DNA of 64,000 nt, from contig NW_027043825.1 in NCBI RefSeq assembly GCF_037102585.1, positions 62,001 through 126,000 of the forward strand, given 5' to 3'. Below the pieces are notes generated by a model. It made no database searches and was not told where the DNA came from. It worked only from the letters and a program-made list of their open reading frames with translations. This DNA is from Saccharomycopsis crataegensis (taxonomy: Eukaryota; Ascomycota; Saccharomycetes; Ascoideales; Saccharomycopsidaceae). Position numbers and translations under genes: made by a program. Below, piece by piece: positions 1 through 8,581 of the stretch (positions within the stretch are counted from its first letter, which is position 1; every line of letters starts with the position of its first letter).

Positions 1-453
1 GATCGTTCTGGTTTCGTTCATGTTGGTGGCAGGGGTAATGATTGTTTGCCAGGTTAATGGGATATTCAAGTCAATTTTTTTCCAAAGTTTCTGGGCCAAT
101 GGACATTCAATAAGATGGTGCTTCATGATTTCAAATTGGATTTCCTTTGGGGCATATTGGGGTTCATCATATCTGGTTAATTTTTTGCTGCAATAGTCAC
201 AATGATTATTTACATAATTGTGATTTTCAATGCCCAAATGAAAGATGTGAATATTTTGATATTTCCCCGGGAAATGTTGGTTGAATTTTTTGAGGTTATG
301 CCAAAAGTTATCAACTTGTTTCTGATTCACCCCAGTAATGTCCATGAGTGTTTTTGACATCTTGTTCACATCTTGTTTTTCCCGTTGTTTTTTACTTCCT
401 TTAGTATGGTCAAAATCCTTAATTCTAATTGGAATGTGTTGTTGATATTTTTC
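1..453 (-). mobile_element. LINE-A fragment, C-terminal ORF2 (cut by window edge)
   Basis: The minus strand matches the 3' part of ORF2 of the LINE-A copies at 5121-7856 and 23211-26060, including the terminal Cys/His region (CDYC...HHLIEC). Its 3' end lies beyond the window start. On its 5' side it stops abruptly at a solo copia LTR. It is a dead fragment of an L1-type (Zorro-like) element. The ORF2 reading remains open across the piece. Confidence 0.9.
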
Positions 454-695
454 TGTTGTAGTTTTGTAACTCTAGTTACAAAAGACATTGATAAGAATAA
501 TATTCAATAATATTTATTCCCTTGTTATACTTGTTTTACTTGTTAACTATCTAAATTATATAAAGGACAAACTCAGACTATGGGGGCATGGCCCATATTT
601 ATATTAATCTCAATGAGTTCTAGAATGTTCCATGGAATTCCAGAAGGTTCCATGAACAATAACTAAGCACATAACTTTGGATTGCCAACTTAACA
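454..695 (-). repeat. Solo copia LTR, subfamily B (2 HSE units)
   Basis: The ends are TGTTGTAG and TTAACA, and the sequence is collinear with the LTRs of the copia-B element at 16963-22370, in reverse orientation. At 242 bp it is the shortest LTR-B here because it has only two of the roughly 19-bp GGAACCTTCTAGAAC-type units, against four to eight elsewhere. It carries the TATA-like TATAAATATGGGCC region. No matching 5-bp target duplication is visible, so one flank has been rearranged. More diverged, hence older, than the other LTR-B copies. Confidence 0.88.
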
Positions 696-732
696 TGCCT
701 CACCTTCATACTACTTTTGCTGCCGCCAACAT

Positions 733-949
733 TGTTAGAATTCTACAGGTCTACAAAGTACTTCAATATATGTAAAGACGAAACAAACACTTTAGATAAT
801 AAACTTGAATATAAGGATAGTAGTAAGGACAAACAGCACGACATCTAGCAACCTTAAACCAATAATGGCTGTAAATGTAATCTTGATAGCAATGACTATA
901 ATATTTATAGGTAGATATCCAAAGATTTGGTTCCTAGTATAACACCTAC
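733..949. repeat. Solo LTR-like repeat, family C, copy 1
   Basis: About 215 bp beginning TGTTAGAATTCTACAGG and reaching a TAACA end, followed by CCTAC. It matches 26374-26612 with scattered substitutions and a small indel. The TGTTA/TAACA ends suggest an old LTR of a family with no coding copy in this window. Orientation and class are unknown. No coding content. Confidence 0.55.
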
Positions 950-1587
950 TGTTGGAGTGTACCACTATTGTGGATCACAACCACTGAGCAGTCAGTGTAT
1001 TACTATTTTTAGCTTCTTCTGAATCTAGATATAAAAGGGCTTTTATTTGTCATGAAAGGAAGAATTAATTACTTAGAGAATAGAAGAAGAATAACTCGAT
1101 CTCATCCGAAAACAAATATCTAGTAGAATACCAAATGGACTGGTGTCAGTAGACTCCAAAATGTCTGGAATCCAGTCCAGGTGGCCACTTTCACTTATCA
1201 TGGAAGGAGTACGATTTTATTACTCAAGGATCTAGTATCCTTCTATCTACAGCTGAGATAGATTACTTAGAGAAGTAAGCTTATTTAACTAAGAAAAAAG
1301 CAACACACATTTAATCAATCCCAAATCAAGTTAATACTATCGTAATGTCTTAGAATACCTTGTCCACTCCGGCGGCTACTGACACCAATGGAGCTCCGCT
1401 ACGCACAAAATCAGTGCATTTCACTGCATAAAAGCACATGGCGGCGGGAAAAAATTGGACTTTGCCAACTGAGTACTTAAAGCTATATTTCCACATTATG
1501 TCCAAATCTGGATGTCGTTGTTTTTGAGTCTCAAAAGAAAAAATCATCAAATTTTCACTAACGGACAGGTGTCAAAAAAAAGAAAAA
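950..1587. other. Intergenic stretch, possible old LTR, no gene seen
   Basis: Starts TGTTGGAGTG directly after LTR-C and has a TATAAAAGG box near 1031, so a decayed Ty1-like LTR may begin here, but no far end or target duplication could be fixed. The part from about 1360 to 1490 shares short blocks (CACAAAATCA, ACTTAAAGCTA) with 26735-26810, another tRNA 3' flank, suggesting a common decayed element. No open reading frame looks real. Confidence 0.35.
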
Positions 1588-1660
1588 TGGACGAGTTGGG
1601 AATTGAACCCAAGACCTCTCCCATGCTAAGGGAGCGCGCTACCAACTGCGCCACACGCCC
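1588..1660 (-). tRNA. tRNA-Ala(AGC)
   Basis: A 73-nt cloverleaf. The acceptor starts GGGCGTG, the D arm carries GGCGCAGTTGG, the anticodon stem CTCCC/GGGAG encloses loop TTAGCAT (anticodon AGC), and the T arm reads TTCAATT. It is nearly identical to S. cerevisiae tRNA-Ala(AGC). No intron. The minus strand runs into a T tract (A8 at about 1573-1580 on the plus strand), a good Pol III terminator. Only 14 bp separate it from the upstream tRNA-Thr. Confidence 0.97.
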
Positions 1661-1674
1661 TAAATATATTAAGT

Positions 1675-1747
1675 TGCCCTCACTCAGAGTCGAACTGAGG
1701 ATCGCTACATTACTAGTGTAGCGCCTTACCAACTTGGCCATAAGGGC
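1675..1747 (-). tRNA. tRNA-Thr(AGT)
   Basis: A 73-nt cloverleaf. Acceptor GCCCTTA/TGAGGGC, anticodon stem CTACA/TGTAG around CTAGTAA (anticodon AGT), and T loop TTCGACT. No intron. The 14-bp gap to tRNA-Ala has no run of four or more T on the sense strand, so transcription probably continues into tRNA-Ala. A gypsy-2 type LTR fragment starts about 14 bp upstream of its 5' end. Confidence 0.97.
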
Positions 1748-1761
1748 TTTTTTTTTTATTA

Positions 1762-1800
1762 AGTTACACTCTGTTTCTTGTCGATGATTGTTCTCGACCA
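1762..1800 (-). repeat. Gypsy-2 LTR (LTR-E) fragment upstream of tRNA-Thr
   Basis: Thirty-nine bases match the TGTTACACTCTG... end of the LTRs at 43580-43909 and 48217-48546 with minor changes. It is the end nearest the tRNA, 14 bp from the gene. The rest is replaced by LINE-A, whose 5' end follows directly. Old fossil of a tRNA-targeted Ty3-like insertion. Confidence 0.8.
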
Positions 1801-1828
1801 GTTATTAACACAAAAATAAAAAAAAATA

Positions 1829-4435
1829 ATGAGTATTAATAATACCAAAAGAATTCCAAAGCCTTCCAACTACTCCACTGATCCAACAAATGATCCACCT
1901 TCTCAAGAAACCCTGGTTTCTTCTGATATTATCGTTGACTTAGATCATGCAAATCCCAACGCAACCGATCAAAACAATGTAAACAAACACGGAAATGAAC
2001 CACATTCAGACGAAGAAATCACTGAGGAAGATGACAATACTTTTTTAAGTACTGCTGAAACCTTTGCAACCCCATCTAATACCATAAATGAGGCCTCTAA
2101 TGCTGATTCTGATGTTGATATTGCCCACCGCCCAGCCCTGGAAATTAATGTTTCTCCAGTTGATTGCGATCGCAATCTTGATAGTGCAGGTGACACTAGC
2201 GTCGACATGCATATGTCAAATCAAGCCACCATTGAATCTCAAGGAGATTCACAACCTTCTGTTTCTATTGATTTTGTTACTGAAAACTCTGAAAACCAAA
2301 AAAAAATTGAAAACAACAAAACCCAAAAAAACTCTGAAAACCAAAAAACCCCAAAAAAAACTAACCCAGCCCCAGTTGCTGCTTTCAGCAGATCCTACGC
2401 CCAAATCGCCTCGGGCTCTAAAGGCGCATCCCAACAGGGGACTCTGATTATGAACACCACCTCCACTTTTCAAAATGTTTTAGCCAAATTCGAAAGAGTT
2501 TTTAAATGGGCTAAATATCTCAAATCAATCAAGTTCGAACACCAAGATGTCCTTGAATATGCTATTAAGGAAAAGGGCATGAGGGGATCACTTTTCGGAT
2601 TTGACACACAAAAAGTGGAAAATGTTGAAGAGAAATATCAAGAATTTGTTAAAATCTACACCATTGAAAAGTTTTTCAAATTTTATACAAATTCCCATTT
2701 AATTAATGAATTCTCAAGATTGAAACAATCTAATATTGCAGAGGAGGATTACATTAAATTTATTATGAGCCATCAAGATAAACAAAAAATCATGATGTCA
2801 TTTATTATCCCACCTGAAGTCTACCGGAAGTATGAACTTGATGATCATTTGAGTTCAATAAAGGATGCCTTCCAAAAATTAATCGATGTTAAATTAACCA
2901 ACATTGAAACTGATTTGAATGATAATGATGATATCAACTTCATCAAGAAAGCTTTAATTGAAGCTCAAAACTACTTGTTTATTTCAAATGAAACTATTTG
3001 TCTCAAATCCTCACTTATCCCAATATTGAAAGGTCAATTACAAACTAAGAATGAAAAGTTACGTAATGCATTTATTGATTTTGTCACTAGCCATTTAAGT
3101 GTTGACATTGAACAATCCACTTACAAGCCACGCATCAATATCAATAAGAATGATAAAGAAATCCAATTGATTGAGATAACAGCCTTGGAAACAACCCCCG
3201 ACTATTTTGTCGATGCTACCATCAAGCAAGCGCTTGACCTAGCCCAAATTGAACCAACATCATTCTCAGTGATTAAAAGTGACATGACTAAAAGACCTAA
3301 CGAGGAGCTTAAAAATCGTTACATTTATGGTTACTTGGAAATGGAACCAGGAAAACAAATCCCGGTTATTCACCAAGACAACATTGTTTCTAAAGTTATT
3401 ACTAAATGCTTACACTGTATCAATTGTGGTTCAAGAGAACACACCAGATACAATTGCAAGCAAGCATCTTGCGCGATTTGCAAAAAGCCTAGCCATGTAG
3501 CTAAAGACTGTTACTTTAAGCGGCCAAAGAAAAATGTTACAGATGATCGTCATGAGAACCCCAAACAGAAGCAAAATCAACCACCAGTGATTGAAGTTCC
3601 TTCTACCGAGTTCACCATGGTTCATGGTTCATCTAGATCCAGACAGTCAAAACCACCACAAAATGAACTGAGCAATTTATGGAAGAATCCATTCCACCAA
3701 TTGGGATTAATATCCAAAGAAAGAGATGATGATTATGAAAATATTCAAACTACCACACCAGCTATCAACAGAAAGCATCAAATCACCCCTCCTCCGGTTA
3801 ATCAAGTTAGAAAGGCCTCCAAAAAGAAGGCATCCGTCAAACCAAAGAAAATCCTTCAAAGGGAGAAACCAGCTGAAACCAAGCAAGAGTCAGCAAAACC
3901 AGGAATTAAGTTGAATGTGTTTAGATCCCATCCAATTACCCCAAAATCTAATCAAACCTTGTCCAACCCAACTTCTACCCCAGCTTCTACTCCAAAATCT
4001 ACCCCAAAATCTACCCCAAAATCTACCCCAATCTCTACCCCAATTTTGACCAAAATTAACACCACCAAGCCTTCAGCACCAAAACCATTTGTACCAAAAT
4101 CTATTAAGTTAGTCATTAAAGACCCACACCCATCAGTGACATCAAAACTGGCACAAACTGGCTCTAAAGAGCCAACCCTGTCTGAATCAAGTGCAGAACC
4201 TGATAATGATAATGACGAAGAATATGATGAGGAGTATGAAAATGATGGAGAATACATCTATGATGCAAAAGACGAATATGAGGATTCAGAAGAATATGAG
4301 CAGGATGAAATGCTACTGGGTGATGAAATTCCAGTACATGAGAAAACAGAATTAACACCAACCAATGATGATTTGTCAACTCTGGAAGCTGATGCAACCA
4401 GAAACAAACAGACAAATCAAAATTCCAATGAATAA
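1829..4435 (+). CDS. LINE-A ORF1, Gag-like nucleic-acid-binding protein
   Basis: An 868-residue protein expected to coat the element RNA. The N-terminal third is acidic and low in complexity, with Asn/Lys-rich tracts near residues 150-175. The middle (about 210-500) is a helical, charged domain of unknown fold conserved in LINE-D and, more weakly, LINE-C. Two CCHC zinc knuckles lie at about 530-543 (CINCGSREHTRYNC) and 548-561 (CAICKKPSHVAKDC). The C-terminal tail has a short 12-bp minisatellite coding repeated STPK at about 715-735, then an acidic Glu/Asp/Tyr region. It starts at the first ATG after the A-rich leader and stops 5 bp before ORF2. Intact here. Confidence 0.92.
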   Translation: MSINNTKRIPKPSNYSTDPTNDPPSQETLVSSDIIVDLDHANPNATDQNNVNKHGNEPHSDEEITEEDDNTFLSTAETFATPSNTINEASNADSDVDIAHRPALEINVSPVDCDRNLDSAGDTSVDMHMSNQATIESQGDSQPSVSIDFVTENSENQKKIENNKTQKNSENQKTPKKTNPAPVAAFSRSYAQIASGSKGASQQGTLIMNTTSTFQNVLAKFERVFKWAKYLKSIKFEHQDVLEYAIKEKGMRGSLFGFDTQKVENVEEKYQEFVKIYTIEKFFKFYTNSHLINEFSRLKQSNIAEEDYIKFIMSHQDKQKIMMSFIIPPEVYRKYELDDHLSSIKDAFQKLIDVKLTNIETDLNDNDDINFIKKALIEAQNYLFISNETICLKSSLIPILKGQLQTKNEKLRNAFIDFVTSHLSVDIEQSTYKPRININKNDKEIQLIEITALETTPDYFVDATIKQALDLAQIEPTSFSVIKSDMTKRPNEELKNRYIYGYLEMEPGKQIPVIHQDNIVSKVITKCLHCINCGSREHTRYNCKQASCAICKKPSHVAKDCYFKRPKKNVTDDRHENPKQKQNQPPVIEVPSTEFTMVHGSSRSRQSKPPQNELSNLWKNPFHQLGLISKERDDDYENIQTTTPAINRKHQITPPPVNQVRKASKKKASVKPKKILQREKPAETKQESAKPGIKLNVFRSHPITPKSNQTLSNPTSTPASTPKSTPKSTPKSTPISTPILTKINTTKPSAPKPFVPKSIKLVIKDPHPSVTSKLAQTGSKEPTLSESSAEPDNDNDEEYDEEYENDGEYIYDAKDEYEDSEEYEQDEMLLGDEIPVHEKTELTPTNDDLSTLEADATRNKQTNQNSNE

Positions 4436-4440
4436 ACATA

Positions 4441-5124
4441 ATGATTATTAAAATCAATACTCAAAATATACAACGGAGTCGTATCAGCGACCAGTTGGTA
4501 ATAAGTTTCACCCAAAAATCCAATGTGTCTTTGCTCCAAGAACTAAATCTATCAGAAGACTTTTCGTTTCAGTTCGATAACAAAGTCATATACTATAATT
4601 CAACCTGTTCCAGAACAGCAATAATTGTTGATGATTCTATTCCAGTGTTAGGATCCAAATTAGCAGGTATTACTGTCCAACATGAACTCCAAAAACACAT
4701 CACGGATGTCTTAATTGAATTAGAAAATAACCAAGCACTCTGGATTATAAACTTGTATAATCCAAATCAATACCAAAAGCAAAATCAGATCCATGATCAG
4801 CTCAAACTCAGTTTACTTGCCCAACATCAGAATCTTCAAACTAGATTCCCAGGAAAGACAATCAACATCATGTTAGCTGGTGATTTTAATAATTTTATTG
4901 ATCGTTCGGACTCCCTAAATTATAGAAGCCGTGAAGACTCAGTTGCTGAATCCTTAACTAATCTCATTACTTTGTTGAACTTGAAGGACTCATTCAATTC
5001 AATCAAACATAACATCAAGAAAACATTCACTAATAAAGCATCAGAATTAGGGAAAAGCCGGAGATTGGATAGGTTCTATATCACTGGGAGCTTCTTAAAA
5101 ACAAAGAAAACAAATGGAATATGA
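4441..5124 (+). CDS. LINE-A ORF2, endonuclease part (frameshifted copy)
   Basis: The N-terminal 227 residues of ORF2 form an APE-type endonuclease, which nicks target DNA for target-primed reverse transcription. Visible motifs are NTQNIQ near the start, QELN (catalytic Glu) near 36, GDFNN near 146 and RRLDRFY near 205. The final STHD motif falls in the next frame: this copy has A5 where the copies at about 8990 and 25975 have A6, so the frame ends at TGA overlapping the next ATG. The A-run deletion, not recoding, best explains the split, because two sister copies are in frame there. Confidence 0.85.
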   Translation: MIIKINTQNIQRSRISDQLVISFTQKSNVSLLQELNLSEDFSFQFDNKVIYYNSTCSRTAIIVDDSIPVLGSKLAGITVQHELQKHITDVLIELENNQALWIINLYNPNQYQKQNQIHDQLKLSLLAQHQNLQTRFPGKTINIMLAGDFNNFIDRSDSLNYRSREDSVAESLTNLITLLNLKDSFNSIKHNIKKTFTNKASELGKSRRLDRFYITGSFLKTKKTNGI

Positions 5125-7856
5125 CACAAACAAATCATTTTGGGAAAAGATCCACACATGATTCAGTTACAGTGGAGTTGACTTTAACTTCATCCAAGGC
5201 TTACTATAATATGAAGAGATATAGATTAACCGATAGAATCATTAATGTTCTCAGGCACCAATCTATAAATGAAGATATCCAAGGAACCGATGAATTAATA
5301 ATTGATATTAAATGCAAAGCAGAAAAACTCAAACACATGTTGAAAAAAGTGAAAGTGCCTGAACTTGATAAAGTGACGGAATATTATCAACATATTAACC
5401 AAGTTTTCCACCAATATCAAGAACAACGCCCAATAAAACAGCTAAAAGATGTAGAAGGGACACTAGTTCAATCTCATGAAGAGATAATGAAAATAGCAAC
5501 TGAATATTATATGGACTTGTTTGATGGAACCAGAGGAACAAAGGACACAAAAAAAATACATAAATATCTTCAGGACGTGATTCCAACCCAAGGAATATCT
5601 CCTGAAGAGAAGAGAAAAATGGATTCCTCCATAACAATGGAAGAACTCAAACTGGCAATTGATTCGGCAAATTTGAAGTCCACACCGGGCATAGATGGAA
5701 TCCCATACAAATTTTATAAGGAATTATTTCCCCAAATCAAACACATCCTTCTTCAAGAATTTAACCACATTCTAACTGAAGGAAATTTACCATTCCACTA
5801 CCGAACTATACTCTTTAACATCATACCAAAGCCTGGAAAGTCAAAAGAAAACATTGGAAACTATAGGCCGATAGCCCTTATCAACACTAATCTTCGATTA
5901 TTATCCACAATAATTAATAATAGGTTGTTGAAGCACTTGCCTGATATCATAGGGGAAGATCAAGCTGGTTTTATTCCAGGCCGGTCATCGTTCTCCAACA
6001 TCACCATTTTCAGAGAAATGTTAGATAGTCTAATTCATCCAAAAGATAAAACGCATATAATACCAAATCCACAAAAGCTGATACTAATTGTGGATTTGGA
6101 GAAAGCGTTCGATAGGATATCTCACGAATATATGGAACAACTATTGTCCCATTTAAATTTTGGAAAAAAATTAGCCAAGTTAATCATCAACATCCTCAAG
6201 CAGACAACGGGATCCTTATACATCAACAACATGACCGGCCCATTATTCAATTTAAAAAATGGTACCCTCCAAGGTAATCCGTTTTCCCCTTCATTATTTG
6301 CATTAGCAGTAGAACCTTTACTACGATCTATCAAACAGAATACCAGAGGCCATAGTTACCAAGGAGATTTGATACCTGAAGCATATAGCAGTCAACATTA
6401 TCTTGCTTTTGCTGATGATATCACAGTTTTCCTCAAAGATAAAAGAGATTATTCCAAAACAATGAAATGTATTAGACTATTTGAAAAATTCAGTGGCAGC
6501 AAACTCAATGAAAAGAAATCCCAACTAATCATACCAACTGATACTTATCCATTTTTGACACCATTCCCATTTGAGATTGCTGATGAAAACTTTCAATTGA
6601 CATATTTGGGGATAACTATTGGGCCATCAGTGACATTTTGGCCGGAAACATTGCAGCGTGACCTCTATATCAAGTACAAGTTATCAAACATGACCAGCTT
6701 GCTGATTCAATCAAAAATAGAAGCATTCAACACATATATTGCATCCAAGTTCTATTACAAAGAACTACACCAACCTTTGTTACCCAATCAGTTGAATCAA
6801 ATTGACACATCGATTAAATTATTGGTCAAGCAAGATACACCTATTTCTTTGGACACACTCAAGACACACAACAACAAAGGCGGTTTCTCAATGATTGATT
6901 TAAAGTCTCAACTCCAACACCGAAGAGCTAAAATTTTCCAGGATTTGTTTTTGGATAGTCACACTAAATATAACCAGATATTACGTTTCAAAATTCAATC
7001 AAGTATCAACAACATCATTCAAAAAACATCACCAACAAAATCACCAAAGGAAGATTATATCAAAACTCATTATTGGTGGGTGGTATTACTTGAACTAGCG
7101 GATGACATTGAGAATACCAATGATTCAATTTCCTTGGAAGTTATGAATAGCAGCACATTCTCAGATGCTGAAAGGACAGCGTACTGGGATTTCAGAAAAG
7201 TTCTTGGTATAAAGAAACGTACAATCAGGTTGAAGCCAATGAAGATTGGAATTGAAGATTTGAAAAATTCAATTGAAAAAGGGATTCCTGAAAAATATCA
7301 ACAACACATTCCAATTAGAATTAAGGATTTTGACCATACTAAAGGAAGTAAAAAACAACGGGAAAAACAAGATGTGGACAAGATGTCAAAAACACTCATG
7401 GATATTACTGGGGTGAATCAGAAACAAGTTGATAACTTTTGGCATAACCTCAAAAAATTCAACCAACATTTCCCGGGGAAATATCAAAATATTCACATCT
7501 TTCATTTGGGCATTGAAAATCACAATTACGTAAATAATCATTGTGACTATTGCAGCAAAAAATTAACCAGATATGATGAACCCCAATATGCCCCAAAGGA
7601 AATCCAATTTGAAATCATGAAGCACCATCTTATTGAATGTCCATTGGCCCAGAAACTTTGGAAAAAAACTGACTTGAATATCCCATTAACCTGGCAAACA
7701 ATCATTACCCCTGCCACCAACATGAACGAAACCAGAATGATCGATAGATATCTAGGTTTCCAACGAAAATTATCAAGATTGAAATCCAAAAGGCATTTCA
7801 ATTGTCATATGGCCGTTGATTCAATGATCTTCTTGCTTGAAAGCAATATCTTTTAA
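5121..7856 (+). CDS. LINE-A ORF2, reverse transcriptase part
   Basis: The 911 residues start at an ATG overlapping the endonuclease stop. The endonuclease motif STHDS is at about residue 13. RT motifs follow: STPGIDGIPYKFYKE (about 188), PKPGKSKENIGNYRPIALI (about 235), QAGFIPGRSS (about 280), VDLEKAFD (motif A, about 325), GTLQGNPFSP (motif B, about 380) and FADD (motif C, about 431-434). Near 808-840 lies a Cys/His region of the type CX2C...HX4C found at L1 ORF2 C termini. The protein synthesises cDNA from the element RNA at the nicked target. All catalytic residues look present; only the junction with the endonuclease is broken. Confidence 0.92.
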   Translation: MTQTNHFGKRSTHDSVTVELTLTSSKAYYNMKRYRLTDRIINVLRHQSINEDIQGTDELIIDIKCKAEKLKHMLKKVKVPELDKVTEYYQHINQVFHQYQEQRPIKQLKDVEGTLVQSHEEIMKIATEYYMDLFDGTRGTKDTKKIHKYLQDVIPTQGISPEEKRKMDSSITMEELKLAIDSANLKSTPGIDGIPYKFYKELFPQIKHILLQEFNHILTEGNLPFHYRTILFNIIPKPGKSKENIGNYRPIALINTNLRLLSTIINNRLLKHLPDIIGEDQAGFIPGRSSFSNITIFREMLDSLIHPKDKTHIIPNPQKLILIVDLEKAFDRISHEYMEQLLSHLNFGKKLAKLIINILKQTTGSLYINNMTGPLFNLKNGTLQGNPFSPSLFALAVEPLLRSIKQNTRGHSYQGDLIPEAYSSQHYLAFADDITVFLKDKRDYSKTMKCIRLFEKFSGSKLNEKKSQLIIPTDTYPFLTPFPFEIADENFQLTYLGITIGPSVTFWPETLQRDLYIKYKLSNMTSLLIQSKIEAFNTYIASKFYYKELHQPLLPNQLNQIDTSIKLLVKQDTPISLDTLKTHNNKGGFSMIDLKSQLQHRRAKIFQDLFLDSHTKYNQILRFKIQSSINNIIQKTSPTKSPKEDYIKTHYWWVVLLELADDIENTNDSISLEVMNSSTFSDAERTAYWDFRKVLGIKKRTIRLKPMKIGIEDLKNSIEKGIPEKYQQHIPIRIKDFDHTKGSKKQREKQDVDKMSKTLMDITGVNQKQVDNFWHNLKKFNQHFPGKYQNIHIFHLGIENHNYVNNHCDYCSKKLTRYDEPQYAPKEIQFEIMKHHLIECPLAQKLWKKTDLNIPLTWQTIITPATNMNETRMIDRYLGFQRKLSRLKSKRHFNCHMAVDSMIFLLESNIF

Positions 7857-7975
7857 GCGGAGAAGAAAAAATAGGTGGGGAAAAACAAGAAAATAAAATC
7901 AAAAAAAAAAATAAAATCAAAAAAAAAACAACAATTAAAAACCTTAAAAACGCATAAAAACATTTTTTCTCAATA

Positions 7976-8008
7976 ATAGGGTTTTTCACCATTAATGGTT
8001 TTCCCTTA
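7976..8008 (+). other. LINE-A 3' UTR stem (AGGG...CCATTAATGG...CCCT)
   Basis: An inner palindrome CCATTAATGG is flanked by AGGG and CCCT with T-rich internal loops. The same arrangement, with different inner bases, occurs in LINE-B at about 12049-12083. It is repeated in every LINE-A tail in the window. Such 3' structures are often the RT recognition site in LINEs; that role is inferred here. Confidence 0.55.
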
Positions 8009-8143
8009 ACACTTTAATTTTCAAACTACATTAAGTAGTTTATGAGATATATAGTTATATAATTAATTAATATATTGAATTTTGTCTTTAAAAAAAAAAA
8101 TATTGGAAAAAAAAAAAAAGATCCAGAAAAAAGTTCCATTATA

Positions 8144-8560
8144 ATGAGTATTAATAATACCAAAAGAATTCCAAAGCCTTCCAACTACTCCACTGATCCA
8201 ACAAATGATCCACCTTCTCAAGAAACCCTGGTTTCTTCTGATATTATCGTTGACTTAGATCATGCAAATCCCAACGCAACCGATCAAAACAATGTAAACA
8301 AACACGGAAATGAACCACATTCAGACGAAGAAATCACTGAGGAAGATGACAATACTTTTTTAAGTACTGCTGAAACCTTTGCAACCCCATCTAATACCAT
8401 AAATGAGGCCTCTAATGCTGATTCTGATGTTGATATTGCCCACCGCCCAGCCCCGGAAATTAATGTTTCTCCAGTTGATTGCGATCGCAATCTTGATAGT
8501 GCAGGTGACACTAGCGTCGACATGCATATGTCAAATCAAGCCACCATTGAATCTCTGTAG
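8144..8560 (+). pseudogene. LINE-A copy 2 ORF1, N-terminal remnant
   Basis: Begins at the same ATG as LINE-A ORF1 and is nearly identical for 138 codons, then reads into a stop at the internal deletion junction. The zinc knuckles and central domain are missing, so no functional ORF1 product is expected. Confidence 0.85.
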
Positions 8561-8581
8561 GTTCTATATCACTGGGAGCTT

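Larger units (their letters stand above)
1801..8100 (+). mobile_element. LINE-A copy 1, near full length (Zorro-like L1 clade)
   Basis: A non-LTR retrotransposon with a short A-rich leader, ORF1 (1829-4435), ORF2 split at 5121, a 3' UTR of about 240 bp and a poly(A) tail after the family-specific ending GTCTTT. ORF1 and ORF2 are separated by 5 bp. The layout (Zn-knuckle ORF1, APE endonuclease, RT, C-terminal Cys/His) is that of the L1 clade known from Candida Zorro elements. The 5' leader differs from that of copy 2 right up to the ATG, so this copy may be slightly 5' truncated with added bases. It interrupts a gypsy-2 LTR. One frameshift disables ORF2. Confidence 0.92.

Noticed and set aside
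950-1340. A defined Ty1-type solo LTR starting TGTTGGAG
   Set aside because: No matching right end or 5-bp duplication could be found and no second copy is in the window; left as possible only.
3960-4040. Tandem AAATCTACCCCA units as a telomere-like or CRISPR-like array
   Set aside because: A few 12-bp units inside LINE-A ORF1 coding for STPK repeats; a coding minisatellite, with no spacers.
5095-5130. Possible programmed stop/start overlap (ATGA) between LINE-A endonuclease and RT frames
   Set aside because: Copies at about 8990 and 25975 have one more A in the preceding run and read straight through, so copy 1 simply lost a base.
7798-7992. Repeated antisense frames of 64-84 codons over the LINE-A 3' end (also at 11443, 22562, 23266, 40457, 59498)
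   Set aside because: They recur only because LINE-A recurs, lie opposite ORF2 or its A-rich 3' UTR, and show no domain or independent conservation.
8101-8120. TATTGG plus A tract between LINE-A copies as a minimal LINE-C tail
   Set aside because: LINE-C does end ATTATTGG-poly(A), but six bases before an A tract are too few to assign.
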